A stretch of DNA of 42,415 nt from UBA525 sp964589765. GTDB lineage: Archaea > Nanobdellota > Nanobdellia > Woesearchaeales > UBA525. Made by a program: the position numbers and the translations under genes. Positions 1 through 6,902 of this stretch are shown here, piece after piece. Numbering within the stretch: the stretch's first letter is position 1; each line of letters begins with the position of its first letter. The notes beneath the pieces were generated by a model. It searched no databases and was not told the origin of the DNA. It saw only the letters and a program-made list of their open reading frames with translations. The stretch covers positions 1 to 42,415 of the forward strand of contig CAZPUM010000010.1 of the NCBI GenBank assembly GCA_964589765.1. Reading direction: 5' to 3'.

Positions 1-169
1 AATGTTCTTTGATAACCATTCAGGCTATGACTTATCCTTGAAACTTATAGAACTAAATGATAAAGCACTTAGAAAGAAAATTGGCGAAAACGCACGAAAA
101 ACAATCGATAAGAGTTTCAAATGGGAAAATACAGCAGAGTGCGTAAAAGATGCTCTTGATGAGATTTAA
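1..169 (+). CDS. Glycosyltransferase, C-terminal fragment (5' end outside window)
   Basis: An open frame runs from the left edge to a TAA at 167-169. The last 55 residues contain the pattern LKLIELNDKALRKKIGENAR followed by KSFKWENTAE, which is the typical C-terminal helix region of GT-B fold (GT1/GT4-type) glycosyltransferases, where a helix ends in 'iGenAR' and then 'fsWe'. Such enzymes transfer a sugar from a nucleotide-sugar donor to lipid, glycan or protein acceptors at the inner face of the membrane. The substrate cannot be judged from this fragment. The stop overlaps the stop of the convergent amidohydrolase gene by 3 nt. The call as a glycosyltransferase is family-pattern recognition from a short piece. 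Confidence 0.7.
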   Translation, partial: MFFDNHSGYDLSLKLIELNDKALRKKIGENARKTIDKSFKWENTAECVKDALDEI

Positions 170-1380
170 CCTTTCACCCACAATTTGTCTTTCAGCAAAA
201 CAACACCATCCACAATGACCTCTGAAACATTCAGACCGTTTGCAGAATAAACTAAGTGACTAACAATTCTATCCTTTGTGTGTGGCCGTAGATTTTCATC
301 AGACAAATCCAGAGTTATTATATCAGCCAGTTTTCCTTCCTCAATAGAACCAAGGTCTGGCTTTCCAACAGCTTTAGAACCATCAACTGTGGCCATATCA
401 AGAACCTTCTGTGCGGACGCAGAAGTAGAATCCCAGTAATGATGCTTGTGTAAAAGTGCGCAAACGTGCATCTCCCTAAACATGTCTAGAGAGTTGTTGC
501 TCGCAGTACTGTCTGTGCCAAGCGCCACAGTGATGCCACGTTCATGCATCTCTTTCAGAGGCATAACACTTCCACCTGCAAGCTTCATGTTACTCTGCGG
601 ACAATGAACCACTTTAACATCATGCTTCGCAAGTAAATCTAGCTCGCCTTTGGTGAGCCACACACAGTGTGCCATAAGAACATCCGGTCCGAGGAATCCA
701 AGATTATTAAGATGCTCGACCGGAAGAACACCAAGCTGTCGCTTGGCATCGGCCCGCTCTTTGCGGGTTTCAGAAACATGAATTGTGATTGGAAATTCAG
801 AATTTGAAGCAAACTCTCTGATTTTGTTCAGGAAATCATCATCACAACCATAGATGCTGTGAGGACCAAGACCCATCTCTATTCTATCAGGCAAGTCCAA
901 AAGTTTTGGAATTACATCCACTATATTTTCCGGAACGTTTCCATGAGCCGTGAAAAACGATATGTATGCTAGAATTCTGATTCCCTCTTTTTGCGCGGAC
1001 CTTATTACAGGAGTTATTGGCGAGTACATCTCGACGGCGGTTGTAGTGCCTGTTCTTAGAGACTCTCGTATTCCTATCGTTGCGCTTTCGAAAAAATCAG
1101 ACTCTTTCATCCTGCTTTCCTCAGAAACAATCTCTCTAAGCCAATTTTTCAACTCCTTGTCGTCTGAAAAACCTCTCAAAGAGGTCATGCCCAGATGCAT
1201 GTGCGCATTAATCAGACCTGGCAAGACTATTCTGTTAGAACAGTCGATTGAATCATCTTTGGAGTTCAGGTCTTTTCCAATCTGTTTAATTCTGTTACCC
1301 TCCACTAAAACATCAACATTCTCCAGAATATCCCTGAATTCATTCTGAGTAACTAGATATCTACAGTTCTTTAACAGCAT
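166..1380 (-). CDS. mtaD: 5-methylthioadenosine/S-adenosylhomocysteine deaminase-type amidohydrolase
   Basis: This is a metal-dependent amidohydrolase of the MTA/SAH deaminase (ATZ/TRZ) subgroup, likely converting adenosyl thioethers to inosyl forms in purine/methionine salvage. Visible motifs, counted from the chosen start: HMHLGMTSLRG (metal-binding HxH), a mid-protein GLGPHSIYGC, HVSETRKE and AHCVWL (metal histidines) and GTDSTASNN (metal Asp). The length of about 404 aa is normal for the family. The reading frame is open further upstream to 1509, but homology begins at the ATG at 1378-1380 (MLLKNCRYLV); the extra 43 residues would overlap the divergent peroxiredoxin gene and are not conserved-looking. 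The start lies 51 bp from the divergent start codon, with one TATA box between. Other deaminases (guanine, chlorohydrolase-like) cannot be fully excluded. Confidence 0.85.
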   Translation of the reverse strand: MLLKNCRYLVTQNEFRDILENVDVLVEGNRIKQIGKDLNSKDDSIDCSNRIVLPGLINAHMHLGMTSLRGFSDDKELKNWLREIVSEESRMKESDFFESATIGIRESLRTGTTTAVEMYSPITPVIRSAQKEGIRILAYISFFTAHGNVPENIVDVIPKLLDLPDRIEMGLGPHSIYGCDDDFLNKIREFASNSEFPITIHVSETRKERADAKRQLGVLPVEHLNNLGFLGPDVLMAHCVWLTKGELDLLAKHDVKVVHCPQSNMKLAGGSVMPLKEMHERGITVALGTDSTASNNSLDMFREMHVCALLHKHHYWDSTSASAQKVLDMATVDGSKAVGKPDLGSIEEGKLADIITLDLSDENLRPHTKDRIVSHLVYSANGLNVSEVIVDGVVLLKDKLWVKG

Positions 1381-1401
1381 AAGGGGAGGGACACGAAAAG
1401 G

Positions 1402-1409
1402 TATAAAAA
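1402..1409. promoter_or_regulatory. Shared TATA box of divergent pair mtaD / peroxiredoxin
   Basis: The motif tataaaaa lies in the 51-bp gap between the start codons at 1380 (minus) and 1432 (plus). Its centre is about 25 nt from each start codon, so both transcripts would begin at or next to their start codons (leaderless). No second TATA-like element is visible in the gap. Inference from spacing only. Confidence 0.55.
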
Positions 1410-1431
1410 GGTTCAGTAAGACGGTCAGTTT

Positions 1432-1971
1432 ATGTTCGGAAGAAACAAACTCAAGATTGGTGACAAGGCACCTGACTTTAAATTGGAATCCACGCACGGA
1501 AAATGGCACACACTTGCCGATTTCAACGGCAAACTACTCTGCGTGTTTTTCACCTGCGAGCACTGTCCATACGCACAAGCGTACGAAGAGAGAATCATGG
1601 AGCTCGCAGATGAATTTGCTGAACAGGTCAGCTTTGTCGGGATAAACAGCAATGATGCTGAAAATTATCCTGAAGACAGCTTTGAGAAAATGAAGGCTCG
1701 TGAGCAGGAGGAAGAATTGAATTACACTTATCTTCGTGACGAGACACAGGAAGTTGCTCATGCATACGGTGGAGAGTGTACACCACATTTCTTTCTATTT
1801 GACGAGAACAGGGAGCTTCGGTATGAAGGCAGACTGGATAATGACTGGAATCATCCTGAAGAAGCAACAAAGCACGAGCTTTCTGATGCTATCGTTGCTC
1901 TTCTTGAAGGCAGGAAAGTTCCTGACCAGCACACGAGTCCTATGGGCTGTTCAATCAAGTGGAAGCATTAG
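1432..1971 (+). CDS. Thioredoxin-fold peroxiredoxin-like protein (AhpC/TSA, TlpA-like)
   Basis: A 179-aa thioredoxin-fold protein. The N-terminus (GDKAPDFKLESTHGKWHTLADFNGK) is the standard start of AhpC/TSA-type domains, and the active-site segment FFTCEHCPYAQAYEERI has a CxxC pair at the position of the catalytic cysteine. A cis-Pro-like segment follows later (GGECTPHFFLFD). The C-terminus ends MGCSIKWKH, a third cysteine context common in the 'CehCPya' group of thioredoxin-family proteins. No signal peptide is present, so it probably acts in the cytosol in peroxide or thiol reduction, possibly fed by the thioredoxin reductase encoded at 5598-6566. The gene appears leaderless, with its TATA at 1402-1409. 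Confidence 0.8.
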   Translation: MFGRNKLKIGDKAPDFKLESTHGKWHTLADFNGKLLCVFFTCEHCPYAQAYEERIMELADEFAEQVSFVGINSNDAENYPEDSFEKMKAREQEEELNYTYLRDETQEVAHAYGGECTPHFFLFDENRELRYEGRLDNDWNHPEEATKHELSDAIVALLEGRKVPDQHTSPMGCSIKWKH

Positions 1972-2588
1972 AAATCAGACAGGGTTGGCTGTTTGCTCGT
2001 AGTACTGATATGTTGTTTCACTGTTTTGAAGTCTTCTTCCATTTCAGGTTGAAGTTGTCGTCTGTAGAGCATAGCAGCAGGATGGTACAAAGGGATGACT
2101 GTGAGTTCAATCCCATCCACAGTCAGTTTCTCGACCTTACCATGTAGTTTTGATATTCCTTCAACATACCTCATGTTACTAGTGTCGAAATGAGCCAGAA
2201 CAAATCTTGTAGAGAAATTTCCTAGCGTACATATGACACTCGGTTGAATAGTTTTGATTTGTTCTACTAGAAAAGGAGTGTGACTTCTTATTTCGTCAGG
2301 TTTAGGGTCTCTATTATCAGGCGGACGGTATTTCAAAATATTTGCTATGTAAACATCATCAAGAGTTAATCCTATTCCATTAAGGAGTTTGTCAAGTTCT
2401 TTTCCTGCTGCGCCAACAAAAGGTATTCCTTTCAGGTCTTCGTTTGCTCCAGGTGCTTCGCCGATAAAAAAAATATCCGCATCAGGATTGCCTTTGCCAA
2501 AGACAAGATTTGTTGCCGATTGTTTTAGTGGCAAGTCTTCCTCAGCACACCTCACTCGGAGTTCTTCCAGAGCTTCTGCATTGGACAT
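1968..2588 (-). CDS. Uracil-DNA glycosylase, family 4-like, with altered Fe-S ligands and a PIP-box
   Basis: A 206-aa uracil-DNA glycosylase that would remove uracil from DNA in base-excision repair. Motif 1 is FIGEAPGANEDLKGIPFVGAAG (about residues 41-62). The conserved KxRPPDNRDPKPDEI lies at 86-100, and motif 2 near the C-terminus is HPAAMLYRR (169-177). Family 4 enzymes bind a 4Fe-4S cluster through four cysteines (C-x2-C near the N-terminus, KCRPP and EixxC). Here only C14 is present: the second N-terminal Cys is absent, KCRPP has become KYRPP (Y87), and the fourth position is S102/H103. The protein ends KQPTLSDF, matching the archaeal PCNA-interaction consensus Q-x-x-L-x-x-F. The start is ATG 2586-2588, with TATA-like ttataag at 2609-2616. 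The gene overlaps the convergent peroxiredoxin gene by 4 nt. Confidence 0.85.
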   Translation of the reverse strand: MSNAEALEELRVRCAEEDLPLKQSATNLVFGKGNPDADIFFIGEAPGANEDLKGIPFVGAAGKELDKLLNGIGLTLDDVYIANILKYRPPDNRDPKPDEIRSHTPFLVEQIKTIQPSVICTLGNFSTRFVLAHFDTSNMRYVEGISKLHGKVEKLTVDGIELTVIPLYHPAAMLYRRQLQPEMEEDFKTVKQHISTTSKQPTLSDF

Positions 2589-2629
2589 GGAAGCTCATAG
2601 GTATTCAATTATAAGATAATTTCGGAAAA

Positions 2630-2971
2630 TCATTTGGATATCAAACAAAGTTCAGCACGTTTTAAGGCATCCTCGACTTTAGATTCATCTACCTCAAACG
2701 CACCATCTTCCAATTGTTCAGCAAATACCTTGACCTGTGAACAGTATGATTCGGTTTGAGAATTAATCATTTGTTCAGTCTGTTCTCTAACTAAGTCTTC
2801 TTTATTCATTTCAGGTAGATTAGGATACTGTAAGTCTACTTGTTTTCTAATCTGTTCCTGAATTGCTGAGTATACCATAATGTGTGATTGCAATTCAGCG
2901 TCGGAAGTTCCAACGACTAGTAGAGAACAACCAGTTAAAAATAATAGAACAGTAAGTAAAATGACTTTCAT
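2630..2971 (-). CDS. Small predicted lipoprotein, unknown function
   Basis: A 113-aa protein with a short N-terminal signal (MKVILLTVLLFLTGCSLL) ending in a lipobox-like LTGC, so the cysteine at residue 15 is probably lipid-modified and the protein anchored outside the membrane. The mature part is helical and charged, with an additional Cys pair (one in ESYCSQ and one in AELCLISK). I do not recognise the family. It has its own TATA (tataaaaa, 2993-3000), centred 25 nt upstream of the ATG, indicating a leaderless transcript. Confidence 0.65.
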   Translation of the reverse strand: MKVILLTVLLFLTGCSLLVVGTSDAELQSHIMVYSAIQEQIRKQVDLQYPNLPEMNKEDLVREQTEQMINSQTESYCSQVKVFAEQLEDGAFEVDESKVEDALKRAELCLISK

Positions 2972-3002
2972 ATTTTATTGAAATAGGAATCATATAAAAA
3001 TT

Positions 3003-3018
3003 AAGCGCCCGCCCGGAT
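3003..3018 (-). repeat. Extra copy of the tRNA-Cys 3' end (16-bp direct repeat)
   Basis: The 16 bases at 3003-3018 are identical to 3053-3068, which hold the discriminator base, 3' acceptor strand and part of the T arm of the tRNA-Cys gene. The two copies are offset by exactly 50 bp. The remaining 34 bp between them do not resemble a tRNA. This may be the scar of an integration at the tRNA 3' end or a local duplication. Confidence 0.8.
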
Positions 3019-3053
3019 GAGCCACACTGCGTTCTGGCATCCAGCGATCACAA

Positions 3054-3125
3054 AGCGCCCGCCCGGATTCGAACCGGGGAATGGTCGCTCTGCAGGCGAC
3101 TGCCTTACCGCTTGGCGACGGGCGC
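3054..3125 (-). tRNA. tRNA-Cys (anticodon GCA)
   Basis: The minus strand folds into a full cloverleaf: acceptor GCGCCCG pairs perfectly with CGGGCGC, the anticodon stem is GTCGC/GCGAC with loop CTGCAGA (anticodon GCA), and the T arm is CCCGG-TTCGAAT-CCGGG. The discriminator base is U, the identity base expected for cysteine tRNA. CCA is not encoded. The length is 72 nt and no intron is seen. A TATA-like tttaaat (3150-3156) is centred about 28 nt upstream of the mature 5' end, leaving almost no leader. Confidence 0.95.
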
Positions 3126-3268
3126 GTATCTATTGCGATTTAAGGGCGGTTTAAATCTGTTTTGATTGTTGCGGTTTTACTCTTCTCCGTCGAGAATTGA
3201 CTCGGGCCTCGCATATTTTCTTCAATACACTCGAAAAACTCGTCCCAGATATTTACTAAGGGCAACAA

Positions 3269-4009
3269 TCACTCTTTTTTCAGTTTGTAGCGAGTCGGGT
3301 CGAACAGCCTATTGCGATTGTCTCCTAGAGGAAAATGTAAGTGAAGACACTTAACTGAAGTGATAGCTTCAGGGTAGACCCCTGCTTCAACAGCCGATCT
3401 GTAGAAGGTAATATCTTCTCCAGCACCTTTCTTTGTAAGACCAAATGAAGCTTGCTCCATCACTTTTCTGCTTGCGAGCGTACAACCAAGTCCAGCAGCA
3501 CCAATATCTATCCGCTCGTTTTTCAGAACCTCTATCATATCAACCCTTCTAGCACCTTCTTTCTTGTCTACAAAAATACAGGGTAAAATTTTCAGCTCTT
3601 TTTCTCCTGTTTGTACTGAGTTCAGATATATTCCCGTACAAATGTCGTTTCCTGAAGCGAGCAGTCTTCCTAAAGCAGATTTTGGAAGAATTATGTCTGA
3701 GTCAAGCATGAAAAGATGGGTATAATCCTTGTGATTCAGAAAGTGTTCTCTTATGACCACGCGCGAAGCAAGTATTCTCTTGAACCTGCCTTTCTCGGTT
3801 GTAATGTGTAAAACCTTGTAGTTTTTCTTTGGAAACGCTTTGTCAAGGGCTTGATACAAAATCTCTTGGTACTTTTTATCATCAGAATTGTCAACAAACA
3901 AAATGTCAAAATTCTGAAAGTGTTGTTTCTGAAGCCCCTGGAGAAGTGGAACTAACGCATATCTTTCTTTCTCGTATGTAGGAATCGCAACAAGCACTTT
4001 TGGTTCCAT
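3269..4009 (-). CDS. GT-A fold (family 2-like) glycosyltransferase
   Basis: A 246-aa soluble protein beginning MEPKVLVAIPTYEKER, the nucleotide-binding first strand and loop of family 2-like glycosyltransferases (VaIPTye). A DxD-type metal/nucleotide-sugar motif follows as HLFMLDSDIILP, and later acidic/aromatic segments fit a GT-A domain. No membrane segment is seen, and the acceptor is unknown. Its ATG (4007-4009) is separated by one base from the 3' end of the tRNA-Arg gene on the same strand, so it is probably transcribed with the tRNA and released by tRNA 3' processing. No separate promoter is visible because the tRNA occupies the expected TATA position. Confidence 0.75.
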   Translation of the reverse strand: MEPKVLVAIPTYEKERYALVPLLQGLQKQHFQNFDILFVDNSDDKKYQEILYQALDKAFPKKNYKVLHITTEKGRFKRILASRVVIREHFLNHKDYTHLFMLDSDIILPKSALGRLLASGNDICTGIYLNSVQTGEKELKILPCIFVDKKEGARRVDMIEVLKNERIDIGAAGLGCTLASRKVMEQASFGLTKKGAGEDITFYRSAVEAGVYPEAITSVKCLHLHFPLGDNRNRLFDPTRYKLKKE

Positions 4010-4010
4010 A

Positions 4011-4085
4011 CGGGACCAGGGGGATTTGAACCCTCGACCTACAGGTTAGAAGCCTGTCGCTCTATCCAAACTGAGCTATGATCCC
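4011..4085 (-). tRNA. tRNA-Arg (anticodon TCT)
   Basis: The minus strand gives acceptor GGGATCA/TGGTCCC (one G-U pair), D arm GCTC...GAGC, anticodon stem ACAGG/CCTGT with loop CTTCTAA (anticodon TCT, reading AGA/AGG), and T arm GAGGG-TTCAAAT-CCCCC with one A-C mismatch. The discriminator is G, and CCA is not encoded. A TATA-like ttataaa (4108-4114) is centred 26 nt from the mature 5' end, so transcription may start at G1. The glycosyltransferase start codon follows after one base. Confidence 0.93.
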
Positions 4086-4129
4086 GGTTACAGGGCTCTC
4101 ACTCCACTTATAAACGTTGTCGTCTGGGA

Positions 4130-5596
4130 CTATTTAAATGTCCTCAGATACTCAGTCACAAGCCTAACACCAAACCCTGTTCCACCTTCCCCGCCTTGGG
4201 TGAAGAAAATCTGTCGGGAATCTGCGTTGTCAACACCTGCGATGTCAAGATGTACCCATGGATAATCCCCTACAAACTGTTTCAATAACATCGCAGCAGA
4301 TATTGTTCCCGCCAATCTTTTGAAACCAAGGTTTTTCATGTCCGCTATTTTGGAATCTATGTCTTTCTCATACTTGTCCCATAGCGGAAGTTGCCATGCC
4401 AGCTCTCCGCTGGATTCGCCTGCGCGGACAACTTCTTGAACTCTTTCATCATTGTTGCCAAGTGCCGCGCAACAAACATCACCGAGTGCGACCATTGCAG
4501 CGCCAGTAAGAGTTGCTAAATCAATAATCAAGTCAGGTTTGAACGTTGTTGCATGGTGCAACGCATCCGCAAGCACAACTCTTCCCTCAGCATCTGTGTT
4601 TGCAATCTCTATTGTCTTGCCCGACTTGGTCCTGACGATATCGTCAGGTTTGTAAGCTGAACCGCTGATAGCATTCTCGGCAAGACCCATTATTCCAATA
4701 ACTCTTACAGGGAGTTTCAGTTTTGCCGCATTTCTGAGAATACCCAGAACCGCTGCGGCACCTGACATATCAAATTTCATACCTGACATGAACTCACCGG
4801 GTTTTATGCTGTATCCTCCCGTGTCAAAAGTTATTCCTTTTCCTACAACGGCAATTGTTTTTGAGGCCTTTTTGGGGGAATACTCAACAGTCAGAAGACG
4901 AGGTTCGTTCTCACTTCCCCCTCCAACAGCCAAAATTCCGCCCCAACCTCCTTTCTCAAGCTGTTTTTTGTCCAAAACTTTGCTCTTGAGTTTATTTGAT
5001 TTGACAATTTTCTGCGCCTCTCTCACAAAAAGTTCTGGTGTCATATCACTAGGTCCTGTATTTTGAAGCGTTCTTACTATATTAACGGATTCAGCAATGT
5101 GCTTTCCAACATCCACACCGTTTTTTGCAGCCACACCGGTTCTTTTTGAAACAACTGTTACCTGAAGCTCTTTCGTATCATTCTTAGACTTGTATTTTGT
5201 GAACTTGTACGTAGCTAGAATAAACGCTTCAGTTACGGCCTGCGCAACTGCCGAAGCATCCATCTCAAGGGGTAATTCAACAGCGACATGCTTCGCACCG
5301 GAATCCTGAAGCTTTCTTGCAGCGGAACCTGTAACCTCTCTTAAGAGTGCATGAGACACCTTTTCTCGTTTACCAAGACTTGCAAGTACCGCATATCTGA
5401 TTGGACCTGGTTGTGTTATAAGTAGAATCTCGTTCTTTTTTCCTGAGAAATCCTTTCTATCACGGGCATCATGCGCAAACTTACCAAGTTTTTCATTAAA
5501 CCTTTTCTCAGCTTCACTTATCTCTTCGTAAGTAAACAGAAGAACAGCATCCTGCTTTCCTGTGAAAACATCCTGGGTTGCAAAAGTTACGTTCAT
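4130..5596 (-). CDS. pepA: Leucyl aminopeptidase (M17 family)
   Basis: A 488-aa cytosolic aminopeptidase that removes N-terminal residues from peptides using two metal ions. The signature NTDAEGRVVLADAL is present, as is the metal/catalytic Lys region VGKGITFDTGGYSIKP and the Asp-containing KFDMSGAAAV. The N-terminal domain is the usual macro-like domain of M17 enzymes, and the length is normal. The frame is open to 5629, but the ATG at 5594-5596 (MNVTFATQ) is preferred because it follows the thioredoxin reductase stop by one base, while the longer form would overlap that gene. It is probably the second gene of a trxB-pepA operon. Confidence 0.92.
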   Translation of the reverse strand: MNVTFATQDVFTGKQDAVLLFTYEEISEAEKRFNEKLGKFAHDARDRKDFSGKKNEILLITQPGPIRYAVLASLGKREKVSHALLREVTGSAARKLQDSGAKHVAVELPLEMDASAVAQAVTEAFILATYKFTKYKSKNDTKELQVTVVSKRTGVAAKNGVDVGKHIAESVNIVRTLQNTGPSDMTPELFVREAQKIVKSNKLKSKVLDKKQLEKGGWGGILAVGGGSENEPRLLTVEYSPKKASKTIAVVGKGITFDTGGYSIKPGEFMSGMKFDMSGAAAVLGILRNAAKLKLPVRVIGIMGLAENAISGSAYKPDDIVRTKSGKTIEIANTDAEGRVVLADALHHATTFKPDLIIDLATLTGAAMVALGDVCCAALGNNDERVQEVVRAGESSGELAWQLPLWDKYEKDIDSKIADMKNLGFKRLAGTISAAMLLKQFVGDYPWVHLDIAGVDNADSRQIFFTQGGEGGTGFGVRLVTEYLRTFK

Positions 5597-5597
5597 C

Positions 5598-6566
5598 TTA
5601 GTACCCCAATTCCACTTCTTCACCTTCATCTATTGATTGTATTAAAGCGTAAGCTCCAAAGGCTGCTACAGCACCCTCAGATGCGCCAGTAAGCGCCTGC
5701 TTGTAAGCACGGTCACCAACATCTCCTGCTGCATAAACTCCCTGAAGGTTTGTTTCACTCTTGTCATTAATAATTATCTCCTTTCTTTCATTCAGTTTCA
5801 CACCCATCTTTTCTGCTAGTTCTGAATTTATTATCTGCCCAATTTCAATGAAAACCCCTTCAACATTTATTTTGTCAGAACCCTCAAAAGGCTTTGACAA
5901 TTTTATTGCGTCTACCTGGTTTTCACCAAGGATTTCAACCACTTCTGTATTGTATACTATTGTTACGTTGTCCGCATCTTCCAGACGTTTTAAGTTGATT
6001 GGTTCAGCACGCATCTTCTCCTTTCGTACAATCACATAAACGTGGGAAGCGAACTTTTTTACAAGAGAACCAGCCAGGGCCGCAGAGTCTCCTCCTCCTA
6101 CTATGGCCACGGGAACCCCTTTGTAGAAAGCCGCATCACAGGTTGCACAGTAGCTTACACCTTTACCTGCCAACTTGTCCTCCCCCGGAGCATTTAGATG
6201 CCTATGTTTGGCACCTGTTGCTATGATTAAGGTTCTGCCCTCATGATTTGTTTCAGACCCCTCCTGATTTTTTGTTGTGACAATGAATTTTCTCTGTTTG
6301 GGTGAGTCAGGGTTCTCAATCTTGACATCGGAAACAATTTCATTCTTTGTCGGAACTGATAGGGAATCAACATGTTCTTTGAACTTCATCATCAGGTCAA
6401 GACCAGGTATGGAAACATACCCCGGATAATTTTCAACATTGTGGGACTCGTTTAGAAGTCCTCCCACCTCTTGGCCTATCATAAGTGTCTTTAAGTTAAA
6501 TCTAGCTGCGTAGATAGCCGCAGCCATACCTGCACTTCCTGCTCCTACGATAATAACGTCCCACAT
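5598..6566 (-). CDS. trxB: Thioredoxin reductase (NADPH, FAD)
   Basis: A 322-aa low-molecular-weight thioredoxin reductase that transfers electrons from NAD(P)H through FAD to a thioredoxin-like partner. It shows the FAD Rossmann motif VGAGSAGMAAAIYAARF, the redox-active CATCD centre, the NAD(P)-binding GGGDSAALAGSL and the C-terminal FAD motif GVYAAGDVGD. Its ATG at 6564-6566 is preceded on the minus strand by an aggtga ribosome-binding site, unusual here because most first genes look leaderless. A TATA-like ttaatag element lies further upstream near 6600. The peroxiredoxin-like protein at 1432-1971 is a plausible downstream partner (inference). Confidence 0.95.
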   Translation of the reverse strand: MWDVIIVGAGSAGMAAAIYAARFNLKTLMIGQEVGGLLNESHNVENYPGYVSIPGLDLMMKFKEHVDSLSVPTKNEIVSDVKIENPDSPKQRKFIVTTKNQEGSETNHEGRTLIIATGAKHRHLNAPGEDKLAGKGVSYCATCDAAFYKGVPVAIVGGGDSAALAGSLVKKFASHVYVIVRKEKMRAEPINLKRLEDADNVTIVYNTEVVEILGENQVDAIKLSKPFEGSDKINVEGVFIEIGQIINSELAEKMGVKLNERKEIIINDKSETNLQGVYAAGDVGDRAYKQALTGASEGAVAAFGAYALIQSIDEGEEVELGY

Positions 6567-6639
6567 AGTATCACCTAGAAAAGATTACTTGGGTCCTATT
6601 AAAAAGATTTTCCAAAGAAAAAGAAAAAAAAGTAATAGA

Positions 6640-6861
6640 TCAGATTTCATCTAATTCTGCATCTAAGTCTTCAAGCTCGCCCAGGTCTAGCTCCTCGTCA
6701 AGCCCTTCGAGGTCACCAAGGACGTCATCGACCTCCTCAAGCTCCTCAACAGGAAGGGTATCCCCCGTTCCAAGCTCTTCCTCCCGGATATCTTCAGGAG
6801 TTCCACAAGCTGTGAGACCCAGCACAAAAATTAGAGCGATTGCAACCAATATTGTTTTCAT
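6640..6861 (-). CDS. Small, extremely acidic predicted lipoprotein
   Basis: A 73-aa protein with an N-terminal signal and lipobox (LGLTAC, Cys at about residue 19). The mature part is almost only Asp, Glu, Leu and Gly, in repeating LxxLDxELD-like units, with one Arg and no Lys. It would be a membrane-anchored polyanion outside the cell, perhaps binding cations or a basic partner. It lies 41 bp downstream of the large secreted protein gene on the same strand, with a strong gaggag ribosome-binding site, so the two probably form an operon. No family is recognised. Confidence 0.65.
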   Translation of the reverse strand: MKTILVAIALIFVLGLTACGTPEDIREEELGTGDTLPVEELEEVDDVLGDLEGLDEELDLGELEDLDAELDEI

Positions 6862-6902
6862 CTTCTTGTTCTCCTCAGCTAACGTTTATATCTGTTGCGA
6901 AT

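Noticed and set aside
1381..1509. N-terminal extension of the amidohydrolase (start at 1509)
   Set aside because: The extra 43 residues lie in the divergent peroxiredoxin gene and its promoter and do not resemble amidohydrolase sequence.
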